The notes under the pieces are model-generated. The model saw only the letters and a list, made by a program, of their open reading frames with translations, ran no database searches and was not told where the DNA came from. Shown one piece after another: positions 30,934 through 31,659 of a stretch of 31,659 bases of DNA. The stretch covers positions 1 to 31,659 of the forward strand of contig PITI01000032.1 of the NCBI GenBank assembly GCA_004325065.1. The letters are read 5' to 3'. Position numbers and translations under genes: made by a program. The first letter of the stretch is position 1; each line of letters starts with the position of its first letter. The DNA is from Hamiltosporidium magnivora. Its lineage: Eukaryota; Microsporidia; Dubosqiidae.

Positions 30934-31307
30934 TTTGGAATAAATTAATGTTTTTACCGGTCTGTTTTTCGAATTTAAAAGAAATATCAGAGAAAATTTG
31001 GAGATTATATATACAATCGATGCTAAATACAACAAAGTTAAATTTTTTCTTTTTATATTTATTGACTATCGGTTTTTTAAGGCCATTAAGGTGCATTCGT
31101 ATTACATTGAATTTTATGAATGAAAAGTATGATGAAAGTATCGCATCGTGTCATGCCAGTTCTTATAATCATATGAAGTTTCATAATAAGATTTATTCCC
31201 ATATTTTGGAATTAGATATGACCTACAACAATAATAAAATATTCTCTGAACCGGATATTGCTATGTCTATAGATACAAACCAAAAAAATAATATTATAGG
31301 AGATTAA
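30930..31307 (+). CDS. LRR-family protein (paralog 3), N-terminal part ended by in-frame TAA
   Basis: 125 residues from ATG 30930. The first 62 residues align without gaps to paralog 1: basic segment, S.LNTTKLN versus S.LSTTRLS, hydrophobic 38-50 (FFFLYLLTIGFLR versus TFLAYILFTGFLR), then CIRITLNF versus CVRITINF. Residues 63-125 are the polar linker. It ends at TAA 31305-31307 inside that linker, whereas the same reading frame continues with family homology immediately after. So this is either a nonsense mutation (young pseudogene), a sequencing error, or a stop that is read through. On its own it would be a short membrane-anchored peptide. Paralog-like promoter element at -57. Confidence 0.7.
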   Translation: MIWNKLMFLPVCFSNLKEISEKIWRLYIQSMLNTTKLNFFFLYLLTIGFLRPLRCIRITLNFMNEKYDESIASCHASSYNHMKFHNKIYSHILELDMTYNNNKIFSEPDIAMSIDTNQKNNIIGD

Positions 31308-31310
31308 AAT

Positions 31311-31659
31311 ATGAAATCAGATACAAGTGTAGAATCACAAAATGATTCTAGTGATGCTTCATCAAATGAAGATTTAAATAATAATATGTATTATGAAGGG
31401 GAAGGGGTCGAATATCAAAATAACTTACAAATCTTAAAAGCAACGAACATTACTGACAAAGAAAGTGGTAGTATAGATGAATCTACCGATAAACAAACTC
31501 CATTGATTTCGCCAAATAAAAGTAGTCTAATATTTGATTACACCGATGCCTATATGATTCGATCTTTATGTTTTGATGGATTAAATAATGGCAGACTTAC
31601 CGAAATCCATCTTAATATAAAAGATATAACGAAAAGTAATATTGATATTATTATGTGCA
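31311..31659 (+). CDS. LRR-family protein (paralog 3), continuation, cut by window end
   Basis: In the same frame as the preceding part, 3 nt after its TAA, an ATG opens 116 codons running off the window. After a Ser/Asn/Glu-rich linker (SDTSVESQNDSSDASSNED) comes the family's conserved block: IFDYTDAYMIRSLCFD and LNIKDITKSNIDI, nearly identical to FEYSNSYVIRSMYFD and LNIKDITKGNIDI in paralog 2. The LRR part must lie beyond the window. If translated from this ATG, the product would lack the membrane segment and be cytosolic. Gene finders may report this as a separate gene; I regard both parts as one interrupted gene. Confidence 0.7.
   Translation, partial: MKSDTSVESQNDSSDASSNEDLNNNMYYEGEGVEYQNNLQILKATNITDKESGSIDESTDKQTPLISPNKSSLIFDYTDAYMIRSLCFDGLNNGRLTEIHLNIKDITKSNIDIIMC

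Noticed and set aside
1..31659. CRISPR array or bacterial operon structure
   Set aside because: No regular short repeats with unique spacers, no Shine-Dalgarno-linked gene runs; gene content (homeodomain, SNARE-like, LCLAT-type acyltransferase) is eukaryotic.

Overview
The window looks like nuclear DNA of a microsporidian. It is very AT-rich (about three quarters A+T by eye), coding regions are intronless, and the proteins are short and lysine/asparagine-rich. Two housekeeping genes carry the CCC/GGG motif just upstream of ATG that is typical of microsporidian genes. Gene density is very low: about seven gene-sized coding regions in 31.7 kb, which suggests an expanded, repeat-laden lineage (Hamiltosporidium- or Edhazardia-like) rather than a compact one. 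The genus is a guess.

Layout. 773-3181 (-): a leucine-rich-repeat (LRR) protein. 3.2-10.1 kb: gene desert with decayed repeats and coding-like remnants. 10.1-12.7 kb (+): a second LRR paralog whose N-terminus seems to be lost by a frameshift. 14195-14827 (-): dephospho-CoA kinase with a C-terminal membrane anchor. 16.5-18.2 kb: three local tandem repeats and a broken acidic ORF. 18301-18567 (+): a small tail-anchored SNARE-like protein. 19.6-20.0 kb: possible transposase remnant. 20079-20561 (-): homeodomain protein. 22.1-22.6 kb: minisatellite with alternating monomers, followed by a second array. 27317-28168 (-): PlsC/LCLAT-type lysophospholipid acyltransferase. 28.4-30.7 kb: graveyard of degenerate repeats ending in a GC-rich island that looks like the 5' part of a metazoan-type non-LTR retroelement. 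30930-end (+): a third LRR paralog, cut by one in-frame TAA and by the window edge.

Themes. CoA synthesis (CoaE) and an acyl-CoA-dependent acyltransferase are both membrane-lipid related, and the SNARE serves vesicle traffic, but the genes are far apart and not co-transcribed. The most distinctive content is the LRR family: a shared N-terminal hydrophobic segment, a variable polar linker, a conserved domain I cannot name, then irregular LRRs. Two members share a promoter-like element about 55 bp upstream of ATG that the housekeeping genes lack. Each of the three copies shows a different lesion or shortening, which suggests a fast-evolving, birth-and-death family. All similarity statements are by-eye alignments; no search was run.
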